Position numbers and translations under genes: made by a program. A stretch of 64,000 bases of DNA from Bisbaumannia sp015645095 (GTDB lineage: Bacteria > Pseudomonadota > Gammaproteobacteria > Pseudomonadales > Halomonadaceae), in NCBI GenBank assembly GCA_036871055.1, contig CP141893.1, positions 868,001 through 932,000 of the forward strand. The letters run 5' to 3'. A model generated the notes under the pieces. It was not told the origin of the DNA. It ran no database searches and saw nothing but the letters and a program-made list of their open reading frames with translations. The first letter of the stretch is position 1, and each line of letters starts with the position of its first letter. Shown here one piece after another: positions 8,532 to 16,092 of this stretch.

Positions 8532-9130
8532 GACTTATCCTCCGCTAACCATCCCTTCTCCACACAAGCCCGCAATCGCAGCCGGGCACGATGCAGGATG
8601 ACCCAGCAGTTATTTTCCTTGATTCCCGTTTCTCGGCAGATCTCTTCCGTCGATAGGCCCATCAGTTCCCGCAGGGAGAAGACCCGGGCGATATTCTCGG
8701 GAAGGGCGATCATGCAGCTATCGAAGACCTGCCAGAAATGCTCCTGGTTCAGGGCGCCTTCCGGGTCTCCCCAGTCCGCGGGCCGGGCCGATGGCTGCCA
8801 ACGACCACTCTGCTGAAATTGCCGGTCGATGGCCTCTTCATCTAGCTCTTCCTCCAGGGGGCGCCAGTGACCACGGCGCTTCTGTTCGCGCAGGCTATCG
8901 AGAATCTTGTACTTGAGGATGCCGAAGACCCAGGTCTCGTAGCCGGAGCGCCCCGAGAAACTGGCATCCTTGTCGATCGCCGCGGCCAGGGCCTCCTGAA
9001 CGGCATCTTCCGCCAGGGAATGATCTCTCAATTGAAGTCTGGCGAATGAGAGCAGGCGTGGCCTGACCGCCGAGAGTCGCCGCATTCGCTCCTCTCTGTC
9101 ATTGGGTGAAACGGGAATACTCGTTTCCAT
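8528..9130 (-). CDS. ECF-type RNA polymerase sigma factor
   Basis: A 200-residue group IV sigma factor. Region 2 spans roughly residues 18-85 (DHSLAEDAVQEALAAAI, then YETWVFGILKYKILDSLRE). Region 4 carries the helix-turn-helix LPENIARVFSLRELMGLSTEEICRETGIKENNCWVILHRARLRLRACVEKGWL. ATG at 9130 gives a standard N-terminus; an upstream in-frame start lacks conservation. It is divergent from the NPC-repeat cytochrome, with a 305-bp shared intergenic region, and coupled to a zinc-finger anti-sigma gene. The likely targets, by usual ECF organisation, are its own operon and neighbouring genes. Confidence 0.9.
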   Translation of the reverse strand: METSIPVSPNDREERMRRLSAVRPRLLSFARLQLRDHSLAEDAVQEALAAAIDKDASFSGRSGYETWVFGILKYKILDSLREQKRRGHWRPLEEELDEEAIDRQFQQSGRWQPSARPADWGDPEGALNQEHFWQVFDSCMIALPENIARVFSLRELMGLSTEEICRETGIKENNCWVILHRARLRLRACVEKGWLAEDKS

Positions 9131-9435
9131 GGCTACCTCTCTCGATAGGGTGAGGTGTTGTCGTTTTTTCACGAAGAGGATGACACCCGGCGCGGCATCC
9201 TCCAGCGAGTTTCTGAACCCTGGGCCATATGGCACCAGCCTAGTAGAGCGGCTGGCGCCAGAGGTGGTGGATGATTTTTAGGTGGCCATTTCGTCTCTAT
9301 TGCTATGCCTGATCGATCTGAGTGGTGAAGGCCGCTGCCTGTAAGGAAGTCCTGATTTCGTAGACAGACAGGGAAGCTTCGCAGAGCGGGGCACTTGCGT
9401 GCATCACAACGATAAGACCGAGAAGGAGTCTGGCG
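9131..9435. other. Divergent intergenic region between the sigma factor gene and the cytochrome gene
   Basis: This 305-bp stretch has no convincing gene. It must hold promoters for the sigma/anti-sigma operon (leftwards) and for the NPC-repeat cytochrome (rightwards). A GAAGGAG ribosome site precedes the cytochrome ATG. I looked for paired ECF-type -35 (GGAAC-like) and -10 elements: GGAAGTCC near 9352 is only a weak match and no convincing pair was found on both sides. Confidence 0.6.
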
Positions 9436-10182
9436 ATGAAAAAATGGTTTCCTGACACGCGATTCGGAACCTGGGGTTGTACCCTGGCGGGCACGCTTTT
9501 GAGTCTCTCCCTGGGCAGCATGGCGCTGCAGGCATCGGCGGACGGCATGGACTATCCCTGTGGGGCGAATCCCTGCGCCGCCATGCAGGTCTGCGCGGCG
9601 GCCAACCCCTGCGCCGCGAACCCCTGTGCGGCGGCCAATCCCTGCGCCGCGAACCCCTGTGCGGCGGCCAATCCCTGTGCCGCGAACCCCTGCGCGGCGG
9701 CCAATCCCTGCGCCGCGAACCCCTGCGCGGCGGCCAATCCCTGTGCCGCGAACCCCTGTGCTGCGAACCCCTGTGCCGCGAATCCCTGCGCGGCCGACGG
9801 CCCGGCCTCTGCCGTCAAGCGCCCCGAGGGCTATGTGCCGGGCTACAGCGAGGAGGAGATGAATGATCCCGAGCTCCTGGCCCGGGGCGAGGCGCTGTTC
9901 AACGACCCCAGCCTGAGCACCAACGGGATGTCCTGCGCCAGCTGCCACGGCGGCGACCAGGGCTACCAGGCGACCTTCGAGCAGCCCTATCCCCATCGGG
10001 TGGCCATGGGCGAGAACATGTTCGGCATGGAGGTGGTGCATGCCGACGAGATGGTGCAGATGTGCATGGTGGTGCCCATGGCCGCCGAGGCCCTGGGCTG
10101 GGACAGCGAGGAGCTGGCGGCGCTCTCCGCCTATGTGGTGGAGGTCCAGCGGCGCTATGCCGGTGAACCCCATAACCTCTGA
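9436..10182 (+). CDS. Exported c-type cytochrome with an N-terminal Asn-Pro-Cys repeat domain
   Basis: A 248-residue secreted protein with a signal peptide (cleavage around residue 36). Residues 45-120 are a low-complexity block with 13 NPC units, mostly alternating AAANPC and AANPC, giving 15 cysteines between residues 42 and 118. Residues 126-248 form one cytochrome c domain: haem site CASCH at 167-171 and candidate Met ligands in GENMFGMEV and MVQMCMVV. The haem half resembles small periplasmic cytochromes (LARGEALFNDPSLSTNGMSCASCHGG). The Cys block could bind metal such as copper or zinc, form a disulphide network or act as a redox buffer; none of this is shown. It is divergent from the ECF sigma factor gene. 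Confidence 0.85.
   Translation: MKKWFPDTRFGTWGCTLAGTLLSLSLGSMALQASADGMDYPCGANPCAAMQVCAAANPCAANPCAAANPCAANPCAAANPCAANPCAAANPCAANPCAAANPCAANPCAANPCAANPCAADGPASAVKRPEGYVPGYSEEEMNDPELLARGEALFNDPSLSTNGMSCASCHGGDQGYQATFEQPYPHRVAMGENMFGMEVVHADEMVQMCMVVPMAAEALGWDSEELAALSAYVVEVQRRYAGEPHNL
9595..9795 (+). repeat. In-gene tandem repeat encoding AAANPCAANPC units
   Basis: A 33-bp unit (two Ala-rich NPC motifs) repeated about five times, followed by three shorter 15-bp units, inside the cytochrome gene. Units differ mainly at third codon positions (TGC/TGT, AAC/AAT), so the protein pattern is kept while the DNA drifts. This favours selection on the peptide over very recent slippage. The near-identity at DNA level makes the copy number likely to vary between strains. 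Confidence 0.9.
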
Positions 10183-10194
10183 ACCCGGTATCGA

Positions 10195-10227
10195 CCGCGA
10201 GCCGGGGGCCTTGCCCCTGGCTCGCGG
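10195..10227 (+). terminator. Strong hairpin after the cytochrome gene, probable terminator
   Basis: CCGCGAGCC-G-GGGGC, a short loop, then GCCCC-T-GGCTCGCGG form a stem of about 14 bp starting 13 nt after the cytochrome stop codon. There is no clear T-run afterwards, so termination efficiency is uncertain. Confidence 0.55.
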
Positions 10228-10273
10228 CCGTCTGATAGTCTGACGAGACACCCGCCGAGGAGCCACCCTATCC

Positions 10274-10969
10274 ATGCTGGAGCCTTTTTCCATCGGTGAG
10301 CCGGTAAGTGCTCCCGACCTGTCGACCTATGACCGGGCCGCGTTGCGGCGTTTCCACCAGGCGGCCCGGGAGTCGCTGGATTGCCAGCGCGTGCTGAAAA
10401 AAGTGGGGCTCAACCTGGTGGGCGAGTTGCTCAAGGGGCAGGGTCAGTTCGTGCGGCTCGATCACTACCCCAAGGGCGATGTCTACGACCGGGAGACCGG
10501 GGGGCAGTACTATTACCATGCCCATCGGGGCGGCGAGCACGGCCACTTCCACCTCTTCAATCGCCCGGCCGGGGACAATCGCCCCGGCAAGGTCAAGACA
10601 CCCACCCACCTGGTGGCGGTCTCCATGGATGCCTGGGGCCTGCCCATCGGCCTTTTTACCACCAATCGCTGGGTCACCGGGGAGCAGTGGCGTGGCTCCG
10701 CGGAGACCCTGGCCCTGGCCGAGACCTTCGCCATCGATCACGCCTGGCCCTCCTGGCCGGTCAACCGCTGGGTCACGGCCCTGGTTAGCGCCTGCCGCCC
10801 CCAGCTGGAGGTGCTGCTCGTCCATCGGGATCGCGAAATCGCCCGGCTTCGAGCGGAGGACCCGAAGGTCTTCGAGAACCGCGACATCGAGGTGATCGGG
10901 CAGATCCCGCTGGACCTGCCCGCCTGGACCGAGCACCTGGCCACGACCCTGAAGCATCGCGAGGCGTGA
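10274..10969 (+). CDS. Conserved protein of unknown function, His/Tyr-rich central motif
   Basis: A 231-residue soluble protein with no signal peptide. The central block is the most striking part: HYPKGDVYDRETGGQYYYHAHR followed by EHGHFHLF (around residues 58-92), a cluster of six His residues that could bind metal. A second conserved block is FTTNRWVTGEQWRG, and a C-terminal block reads VLLVHRDREIARLRAEDPKVFENRDIEVIGQIPLDLPAW. From memory it may be the DUF6969 family, but I cannot verify this. It follows the cytochrome with its own ribosome site (CGAGGAGCC). No function is proposed beyond a possible metal-dependent role. Confidence 0.75.
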   Translation: MLEPFSIGEPVSAPDLSTYDRAALRRFHQAARESLDCQRVLKKVGLNLVGELLKGQGQFVRLDHYPKGDVYDRETGGQYYYHAHRGGEHGHFHLFNRPAGDNRPGKVKTPTHLVAVSMDAWGLPIGLFTTNRWVTGEQWRGSAETLALAETFAIDHAWPSWPVNRWVTALVSACRPQLEVLLVHRDREIARLRAEDPKVFENRDIEVIGQIPLDLPAWTEHLATTLKHREA

Positions 10970-11006
10970 TGGCGATGGCCCCGGTGCGGCGCCGGGGCCG
11001 GGCCGG

Positions 11007-11561
11007 TCAGCGCGGCGGCTGCCAGGCCAGGGGGGCCAGCTCCTCGTTGAGGGGCGTGTCCACCAGATGGTTGGTGTAGTTGGAGAGGGTCTTGAGGGCA
11101 CAGGCGATCACCAGTTCGAGGATCTGGCCGCGGTTGAAGCCGGCGGCGAGGAAGGCGTCCATCTCCTCGGGGGCGGCCCAGCCCCGTTGTTCATTGAGGT
11201 GGCGGGCGAAGCGCGCCACGGCGGCCAGGCGTGGGTCATTCGGCGTGCCCAGGTCGCGCAGGCGGGCGATCTCCTCCCGCGACACCTGGGCCTTGGCGGC
11301 ACCGCCGCTATGGGCGGCCACGCAGAAGGCGCAGCCATTGGCGGCGCTGATGGCCAGCAGGGCCACCTGCTGCTCGGCGGGGTTCAGGCTGGTACGGGCG
11401 TAGATCTCGTCGAGACTCAGATAGGCCTCCAGCAGTGGCGGGGCCTCGGCCATCTTGGCGAAGATATGCGGCAGGAAGCCCATCTTCTGCTGGGCCGCTT
11501 CGAGGCGCGGCCGGGCTTCCGCCGGCGCCGATTCCAGGTCATGCAGGGGAAAGGTTGGCAT
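11007..11561 (-). CDS. Carboxymuconolactone decarboxylase/AhpD-like alkylhydroperoxidase family protein
   Basis: A 184-residue all-helical protein with the AhpD-type active site CAFCVAAHSGGA near residue 78 (C-x2-C followed by His three residues later). AEQQVALLAISAANGCAFC is the standard lead-in of this peroxidase-related family. Such proteins reduce peroxides through the Cys pair, or carry CMD-like activity. It lies 78 nt downstream of an AraC-type regulator in the same direction, a common arrangement in which the regulator controls it. Confidence 0.85.
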   Translation of the reverse strand: MPTFPLHDLESAPAEARPRLEAAQQKMGFLPHIFAKMAEAPPLLEAYLSLDEIYARTSLNPAEQQVALLAISAANGCAFCVAAHSGGAAKAQVSREEIARLRDLGTPNDPRLAAVARFARHLNEQRGWAAPEEMDAFLAAGFNRGQILELVIACALKTLSNYTNHLVDTPLNEELAPLAWQPPR

Positions 11562-11639
11562 GGGGAGACTCCTTCTCGGTGGAGGGTGCCCCCAGTCTAG
11601 CCGGCGACGGCGACGCGAGACGGTTCCCGGGTCGCTACT

Positions 11640-12533
11640 TTATGCCCGATCGTCCAGGGTAGTTTGCCCCCCTTGCTGGGTCGGCCCATGGCCCCGTACT
11701 CGCTTGTAGGCACGACGGAAGGCCGCCTCGGAGCAGTAACCGACGGCCAGGGAGGCGGCGAGCACGCTGTCGCCCCGAGCCAGTCGCCGGTCGGCGGCCT
11801 CCATGCGCAGGCGAACCTGATAACGACGCACGGGCATGCCCACCTGGCGGTGAAAGCGCTCGCAGAGGGCCGAGCGCGACAGCCCCACCCGATGGGCCAG
11901 CTCCGCCAGGGGCCACTCCCGCTCCGGGGCCTGGTGAAGCAGGGTGAGTACCTGGCGGATCAGCGGATCGTGATAGGCCATCAGGGTCGGCAGGTCGAGC
12001 AGTCCCCGGGAGAGGCAGTGGCGAAGCAGGCGGATCAGCAACGCATTGGCCAGCGCCAGGGCCAGATGGCGACCGCCCGGCAGGGGTTGGCTCAGCTCCT
12101 GGGTCAGCATCTTCAGCAGGGCATCCCAATCGGCATCGCGCTCTTCCCGGGTCAGCGCCAGGGCATCCGGTAGCAGCCGGAACCAGGGCGGCGTCAGCTC
12201 ATCACGAAAACGAAAGCGGCCGCACAGCAGACCGACCCCGGGGCGGCGGCTAGCCAGGGCCAGCTCGCGAACCGGGCGGCCACGCTCGTCGGGCAGGGCA
12301 CAGAGCTGGTGGCGGCCGTCGCCGGGAAAGAAGACCAGGTCGCCGGCTTCCAGATGGCGACGCTCGCCCCCGGGCAACGCCAGGGTGCAGCGCCCCTCGG
12401 TGACCAGGTGAAAGCTGGGCGCGACGGGTTGCTCGTGACTCAGCAACCAGTCGCCGCAGTGCTTGGCGGCATGATAGAACTCGCTGCCCAGGAAATGGGG
12501 GGCGAGCAGCTCGGAAAGGGGATCGTCGACCAT
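11640..12533 (-). CDS. AraC family transcriptional regulator with N-terminal cupin
   Basis: A 297-residue regulator. Residues 1-110 form a cupin-type sensor (HLVTEGRCTLALPGGERRHLEAGDLVFFPGDGRHQL). Residues 190-290 hold the double helix-turn-helix (WPLAELAHRVGLSRSALCERFHRQVGMPVRRYQVRLRMEAADRRL and VGYCSEAAFRRAYKRVRG). The family commonly activates a neighbouring oxidoreductase gene, here the AhpD-like gene downstream. It is divergent from the racemase-family gene at 12617, with an 83-bp gap that probably contains its operator. Confidence 0.85.
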   Translation of the reverse strand: MVDDPLSELLAPHFLGSEFYHAAKHCGDWLLSHEQPVAPSFHLVTEGRCTLALPGGERRHLEAGDLVFFPGDGRHQLCALPDERGRPVRELALASRRPGVGLLCGRFRFRDELTPPWFRLLPDALALTREERDADWDALLKMLTQELSQPLPGGRHLALALANALLIRLLRHCLSRGLLDLPTLMAYHDPLIRQVLTLLHQAPEREWPLAELAHRVGLSRSALCERFHRQVGMPVRRYQVRLRMEAADRRLARGDSVLAASLAVGYCSEAAFRRAYKRVRGHGPTQQGGQTTLDDRA

Positions 12534-12616
12534 CCGGGCCTCCAGTCGATAGGCCCGTCAAGCTTACCCGCTTGTCGGCGACTATGCTGGGGCAAGGTGA
12601 CAGCGGAGGAGCCGGC

Positions 12617-13393
12617 ATGAGTGACTGGGGCGAGCACTTCACCTATCTGGAGCGGGGATTACCCTATCGGCGTTATGCCCGGCCCGAGCTGCTGCGCATC
12701 GGCCTGGTACTGCTGGATACCGACTACACCCTGGAGCGGGACTGGCAGCGGCTGCTTGGCGATGACATGGAGTGCTTCTGCACCCGGTTGACCACCACCG
12801 GGGAGGTGACGCCCCGAGCGCTGCTGGCCCTGGCGCCGAAGATCGAGGCCGCGGCCCGTACCCTGGTGCCGGGCCTGCCCCTGCACACCCTGGTCTTCGG
12901 CTGCACCTCGGCGGGGCTCTTGATCGGCGACCCGGCCATCGCCAGGACCTTCGCCGCGGTGCGTCCCGGGGTGGCGGTGACCCACCCCTGGCTGGCCCTG
13001 CGCGAGGCCCTGGCGAGCCTGGGGGCGCGACGTATCGCCCTGCTGACCCCCTATGTGCGGGAGCTCAATGCCGCCTTTTATGCGGCCTTCGAGGAGCTGG
13101 GCATCCAGGTCGCCGCGGTGGGGGGCTTCCACCTGCGTCGCGACGTGGATATCCCCGCGGTGGACCCGGACTGCCTGGGCGATGCCCTGGCGGTCTTGCT
13201 GGAGGGGGCCGAGGGGGTGGAGGCGGTGGTGATGCCCTGCACCAACCTGCGTGCCTTGGAACGGCTCGAGGCCCTGGAGGCCCGCTTCGGCATTCCCTGC
13301 CTCTCCAGCAATCAGGCCCTCTACTGGCACGCCCGACAACTGGCCGGGCGCCCCACCCATCTGGAGGGCTTCGGCCGGCTATTGGCGGGGTAG
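12617..13393 (+). CDS. Asp/Glu racemase superfamily protein, maleate isomerase/EutA-like
   Basis: A 258-residue protein of the family that includes maleate isomerase, arylmalonate decarboxylase and EutA. The two catalytic cysteines are visible in FGCTSAG (near residue 96) and VMPCTNLR (near residue 205), with a C-terminal GIPCLSSNQALYWHARQLAG block. It starts at ATG 12617 after a GGAGGA site. EutA of ectoine-utilisation loci has the same architecture, and eutB/eutC-like genes lie about 11 kb upstream, but this gene is not in their operon. EutA function is therefore possible and not established. Confidence 0.75.
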   Translation: MSDWGEHFTYLERGLPYRRYARPELLRIGLVLLDTDYTLERDWQRLLGDDMECFCTRLTTTGEVTPRALLALAPKIEAAARTLVPGLPLHTLVFGCTSAGLLIGDPAIARTFAAVRPGVAVTHPWLALREALASLGARRIALLTPYVRELNAAFYAAFEELGIQVAAVGGFHLRRDVDIPAVDPDCLGDALAVLLEGAEGVEAVVMPCTNLRALERLEALEARFGIPCLSSNQALYWHARQLAGRPTHLEGFGRLLAG

Positions 13394-13415
13394 GGCGCTG
13401 GCGCTGGCACGTTAT

Positions 13416-13621
13416 GGCCTCCCGGGCGAGGAGGATCAGCGACTTCGCCGGGATGCCGACGCGAAGCGAGCCGGGTAGCGCAAATCGACAGGGATGTCGA
13501 TTTAAGACGTGCGCGTCTGCGACCGGCAAGAGGGACCTTGATCCGGCCTGGTGCGCGTCACCCGGCTCGCGTAGCGTCGGGGTTTCGTCCCGGCGGGAGC
13601 GAGCCTGCTTGCCCGGAGGCC
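13416..13621. repeat. Long imperfect palindrome, MITE-like intergenic element
   Basis: A 206-bp element filling most of the gap between two convergent genes. Nested inverted pairs are: GGCCTCC 13416-13422 with GGAGGCC 13615-13621; CGCCGGGA 13446-13453 with TCCCGGCG 13588-13595; CCGACGC 13456-13462 with GCGTCGG 13574-13580; GCGAGCCGGGT 13466-13476 with ACCCGGCTCGC 13560-13570. The interior adds two perfect hairpins: AAATCGACA/TGTCGATTT (13482-13503) and AGACG/CGTCT (13505-13518). The regular nesting over the whole length exceeds what a terminator needs and suggests a non-autonomous mobile repeat. I saw no clear target-site duplication. Confidence 0.6.
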
Positions 13622-13657
13622 GGCGGCTAGCAGCTATTGGCTTCCAGCTTCCAGCTC

Positions 13658-14062
13658 TCAGCTCAGTCGCTGGCCGGAGACGCAGGGGTGATAGAGGGGC
13701 TGGACGCTATTGCCGTCCGGATCCAGGCAGTAGAAGCTGCGGGCGCCATCGGCATGGTCATGAGGCGCGCTGGTGACCGTGACACCCTGGGCCTTGAGGT
13801 AGTCGTGCCAGGCGTCCACGTCCTCGGGGGTATCCACCACGAAGCCGAAGTGATCCAGGCGCTGGGGATCCTCGCCGGTGGGGGCCTTGGCGCGGCTCAG
13901 GGAGAGGTTGTCGTTGCCCAGGGTCAGGTAGACCAGGTCGGCATGGGCGCGACGCAGCACCTCCATGCCCAGCAGCTCCACATAGAAGCGTTCACAGGCC
14001 TCCAGGTCCTGCACCTGGAGGGCGATATGGCGCATGCCATTGAGGGGGGCGGGGCGTTGCAT
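13658..14062 (-). CDS. VOC family protein (glyoxalase/bleomycin-resistance fold)
   Basis: A 134-residue vicinal-oxygen-chelate protein: MRHIALQVQDLEACERFYVELLGMEVL at the N-terminus, LDHFGFVVDTPEDVDAWHDYL in the second half, and the metal-ligand end FYCLDPDGNSVQPLY. Candidate metal ligands are His12, His68 and the second-half acidic residues. VOC proteins include glyoxalases, dioxygenases and antibiotic-binding proteins, so the substrate cannot be told from sequence. Confidence 0.85.
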   Translation of the reverse strand: MQRPAPLNGMRHIALQVQDLEACERFYVELLGMEVLRRAHADLVYLTLGNDNLSLSRAKAPTGEDPQRLDHFGFVVDTPEDVDAWHDYLKAQGVTVTSAPHDHADGARSFYCLDPDGNSVQPLYHPCVSGQRLS

Positions 14063-14149
14063 GGGCGCTTCCTTTGGTCATCGATTCGACTATGATATTT
14101 TGTGGAAAGTATTTCCATTTAAACCCGTCGTCAAGTCGAGGAGCCCCGA

Positions 14150-14461
14150 ATGTTCTGTATCATCGTCAAGACCCAGCTCAAGCCCGGCCAGCGCGAGCGC
14201 TTCCTGGAAGCCATGCTGCCCAACGCCGCCGCCTCGGTGCGCGAGGAGCCCGGCTGTCATGTCTTCGACGTACTGGAAGACCAGCAGGACCCGAATCTCT
14301 TCTACCTTTATGAGATATACCGGGATGAAGCGGCCCTGGCCGAGCACAAGCTGACGCCCCACTACCAGGCCAGCCGCGAGGTCGTGAATCCCCTGATCGA
14401 ACAGCAGAGCGTGATTCGTGCCGGGGTCCTGGCCACCAGCCCGGAGGTTCGCCAGGCTTGA
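14150..14461 (+). CDS. Antibiotic biosynthesis monooxygenase (ABM) domain protein
   Basis: A 103-residue single-domain protein of the dimeric alpha-beta-barrel fold: MFCIIVKTQLKPGQRERFLEAM, EEPGCHVFDVLEDQQDPNLFYLYEIYRDEAALAEH and a typical HYQASREVV end. Relatives are cofactor-free quinol monooxygenases (YgiN) or small stress-related enzymes. Divergent from the VOC gene with an 87-bp gap. Confidence 0.85.
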   Translation: MFCIIVKTQLKPGQRERFLEAMLPNAAASVREEPGCHVFDVLEDQQDPNLFYLYEIYRDEAALAEHKLTPHYQASREVVNPLIEQQSVIRAGVLATSPEVRQA

Positions 14462-14535
14462 GGCCGGAGTGAACCAAAGCCCCGGCGCTTCATCACAGCT
14501 GATAGATGTGACACGAGAGAGCCGGAGGGCCAGCC

Positions 14536-16035
14536 ATGGGCAGCATGCGGTGGAATACTCGCCAGGGCATCATCCTCATACTGTCATTACTGTGCCTGGC
14601 CCTCGGTAGCGCCCTGGCCTGGTATGCCCACGCCCAGGAGTCACAGCGCAGCGCCTGGGTGCTGACCATCGACGGGGCCATCGGCCCCGCCAGCAACGAC
14701 TACTTCCAGCGCGGCCTGCGCAAGGCGGCTGAGGCGGAAGCGGAGATCGTGGTGGTCAAGCTCAATACCCCCGGCGGCCTCGACGCCTCCATGCGCGAGA
14801 TGATCAGCGCCATGCTCTCCTCCCCGGTACCGGTGGCCATCTATGTCTCCCCCGGCGGTTCCCGAGCCGCCAGCGCTGGCACCTACCTGCTCTATGCCAG
14901 CCATGTGGCCGCCATGGCTCCCGCCACCCACCTGGGTTCCGCGACGCCGGTGCAACTCGGCGGGGGCGGCATTCCCGGCATCGGTGATGATGACGACGAT
15001 GACGGCAACGGCAATCCATCGAACTCCGCGGCCGCCGATGATGACGCCGCCGCTGACGAAGCCAGGGAGGAGGCGGCTTCCGACGAGGCGGTAGCCGATG
15101 AGGCCAGGGAGGAGGCCCCCGCGCCCCGGGACGAGCGGCGCCGCGGCGAGACCGCCATGGAGCGCAAGGTACTGGAAGACGCGGTGGCCTACATTCGCGG
15201 CCTGGCCGAGCGCCATGGGCGCAACGCCGACTGGGCCGAAGAGGCGGTGCGCGAGGCGGTGACCCTCACCTCCCGGGAGGCCCTGGAGCAGAACGTCATC
15301 GATGTGGTGGCCCGGGACATTCCCGACCTCCTGGCCCAGATCGACGGCCGCGAGGTGGTCATGGAGTGGGGCGAGCGGGTGCTGGAGACCGCCGACCTGG
15401 CCCTTGTCGACTACGACCCGGACTGGCGCACCCAACTGCTGGCGGTGATCACCAACCCCAACGTGGCCTACTTCCTGATGATCATCGGCTTCTATGGCCT
15501 GATCTTCGAGCTCTCCAACCCCGGCAGCCTGATTCCCGGCACCATCGGCGTCATCTGTCTGCTGCTGGCGCTCTTCGCCTTCCAGGTGCTGCCGGTCAAC
15601 TACGCCGGCCTGGCGTTGATCCTGGTGGGGCTGGGGCTGATCGTTGGCGAGGCCTTCATGCCCAGTTTCGGGATACTCGGCATCGGCGGGGTGGTGGCCT
15701 TCGTGATCGGTTCGGTGATCCTGATGGATGCCGATCACCTGAGCATCTCGCTGCCGATGATCGGCAGCGTGGCGGGCCTGGCGGCGCTGCTGATGCTATG
15801 GGTGATGACCCGCTTCATGGGCCTGCGCCGGGCCCCGGTGCGCACCGGCCAGGAGGAGATGCTGCATGTGCAGGCCACCGCCCTGGAAGATTTCGAGGGC
15901 GAGGGCCATGTGCGTCTGCGCGGGGAGCGCTGGCGGGCCCGCGCCGCCCAACCGGTGCGCCGCGGCCAGGTACTCAAGGTGGTGCGCATCGAGGGGCTGA
16001 CCGTGGAAGTGGCGCCCCTGGACGATGGCCACTAA
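14536..16035 (+). CDS. NfeD family membrane-bound serine protease (ClpP-class), NfeD1b type
   Basis: A 499-residue membrane protease with a signal or anchor segment at about residues 10-33, then a ClpP-class domain. The catalytic Ser lies in VSPGGSRAASAGTY (near residue 115) and the catalytic Lys in TAMERKVLEDAVAY (near residue 215). Four to five C-terminal transmembrane helices (residues 310-435) and an OB-fold NfeD domain (HVRLRGERWRARA) follow. Between the catalytic Ser and Lys is an unusual acidic insert with six consecutive Asp and AREEA repeats (residues 150-210). It lies 57 nt before a slipin gene; NfeD and slipin act together in membrane quality control in related bacteria. Confidence 0.9.
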   Translation: MGSMRWNTRQGIILILSLLCLALGSALAWYAHAQESQRSAWVLTIDGAIGPASNDYFQRGLRKAAEAEAEIVVVKLNTPGGLDASMREMISAMLSSPVPVAIYVSPGGSRAASAGTYLLYASHVAAMAPATHLGSATPVQLGGGGIPGIGDDDDDDGNGNPSNSAAADDDAAADEAREEAASDEAVADEAREEAPAPRDERRRGETAMERKVLEDAVAYIRGLAERHGRNADWAEEAVREAVTLTSREALEQNVIDVVARDIPDLLAQIDGREVVMEWGERVLETADLALVDYDPDWRTQLLAVITNPNVAYFLMIIGFYGLIFELSNPGSLIPGTIGVICLLLALFAFQVLPVNYAGLALILVGLGLIVGEAFMPSFGILGIGGVVAFVIGSVILMDADHLSISLPMIGSVAGLAALLMLWVMTRFMGLRRAPVRTGQEEMLHVQATALEDFEGEGHVRLRGERWRARAAQPVRRGQVLKVVRIEGLTVEVAPLDDGH

Positions 16036-16092
16036 CGGCTATGCTGTCGAGGGTAGTGGCGAATTCGCAGCGACAATCGAGGAGTCTTGACC

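Noticed and set aside
9595..9795. Possible CRISPR-like regular repeats
   Set aside because: The 33-bp units have no unique spacers and are in frame within the cytochrome gene, encoding NPC motifs.
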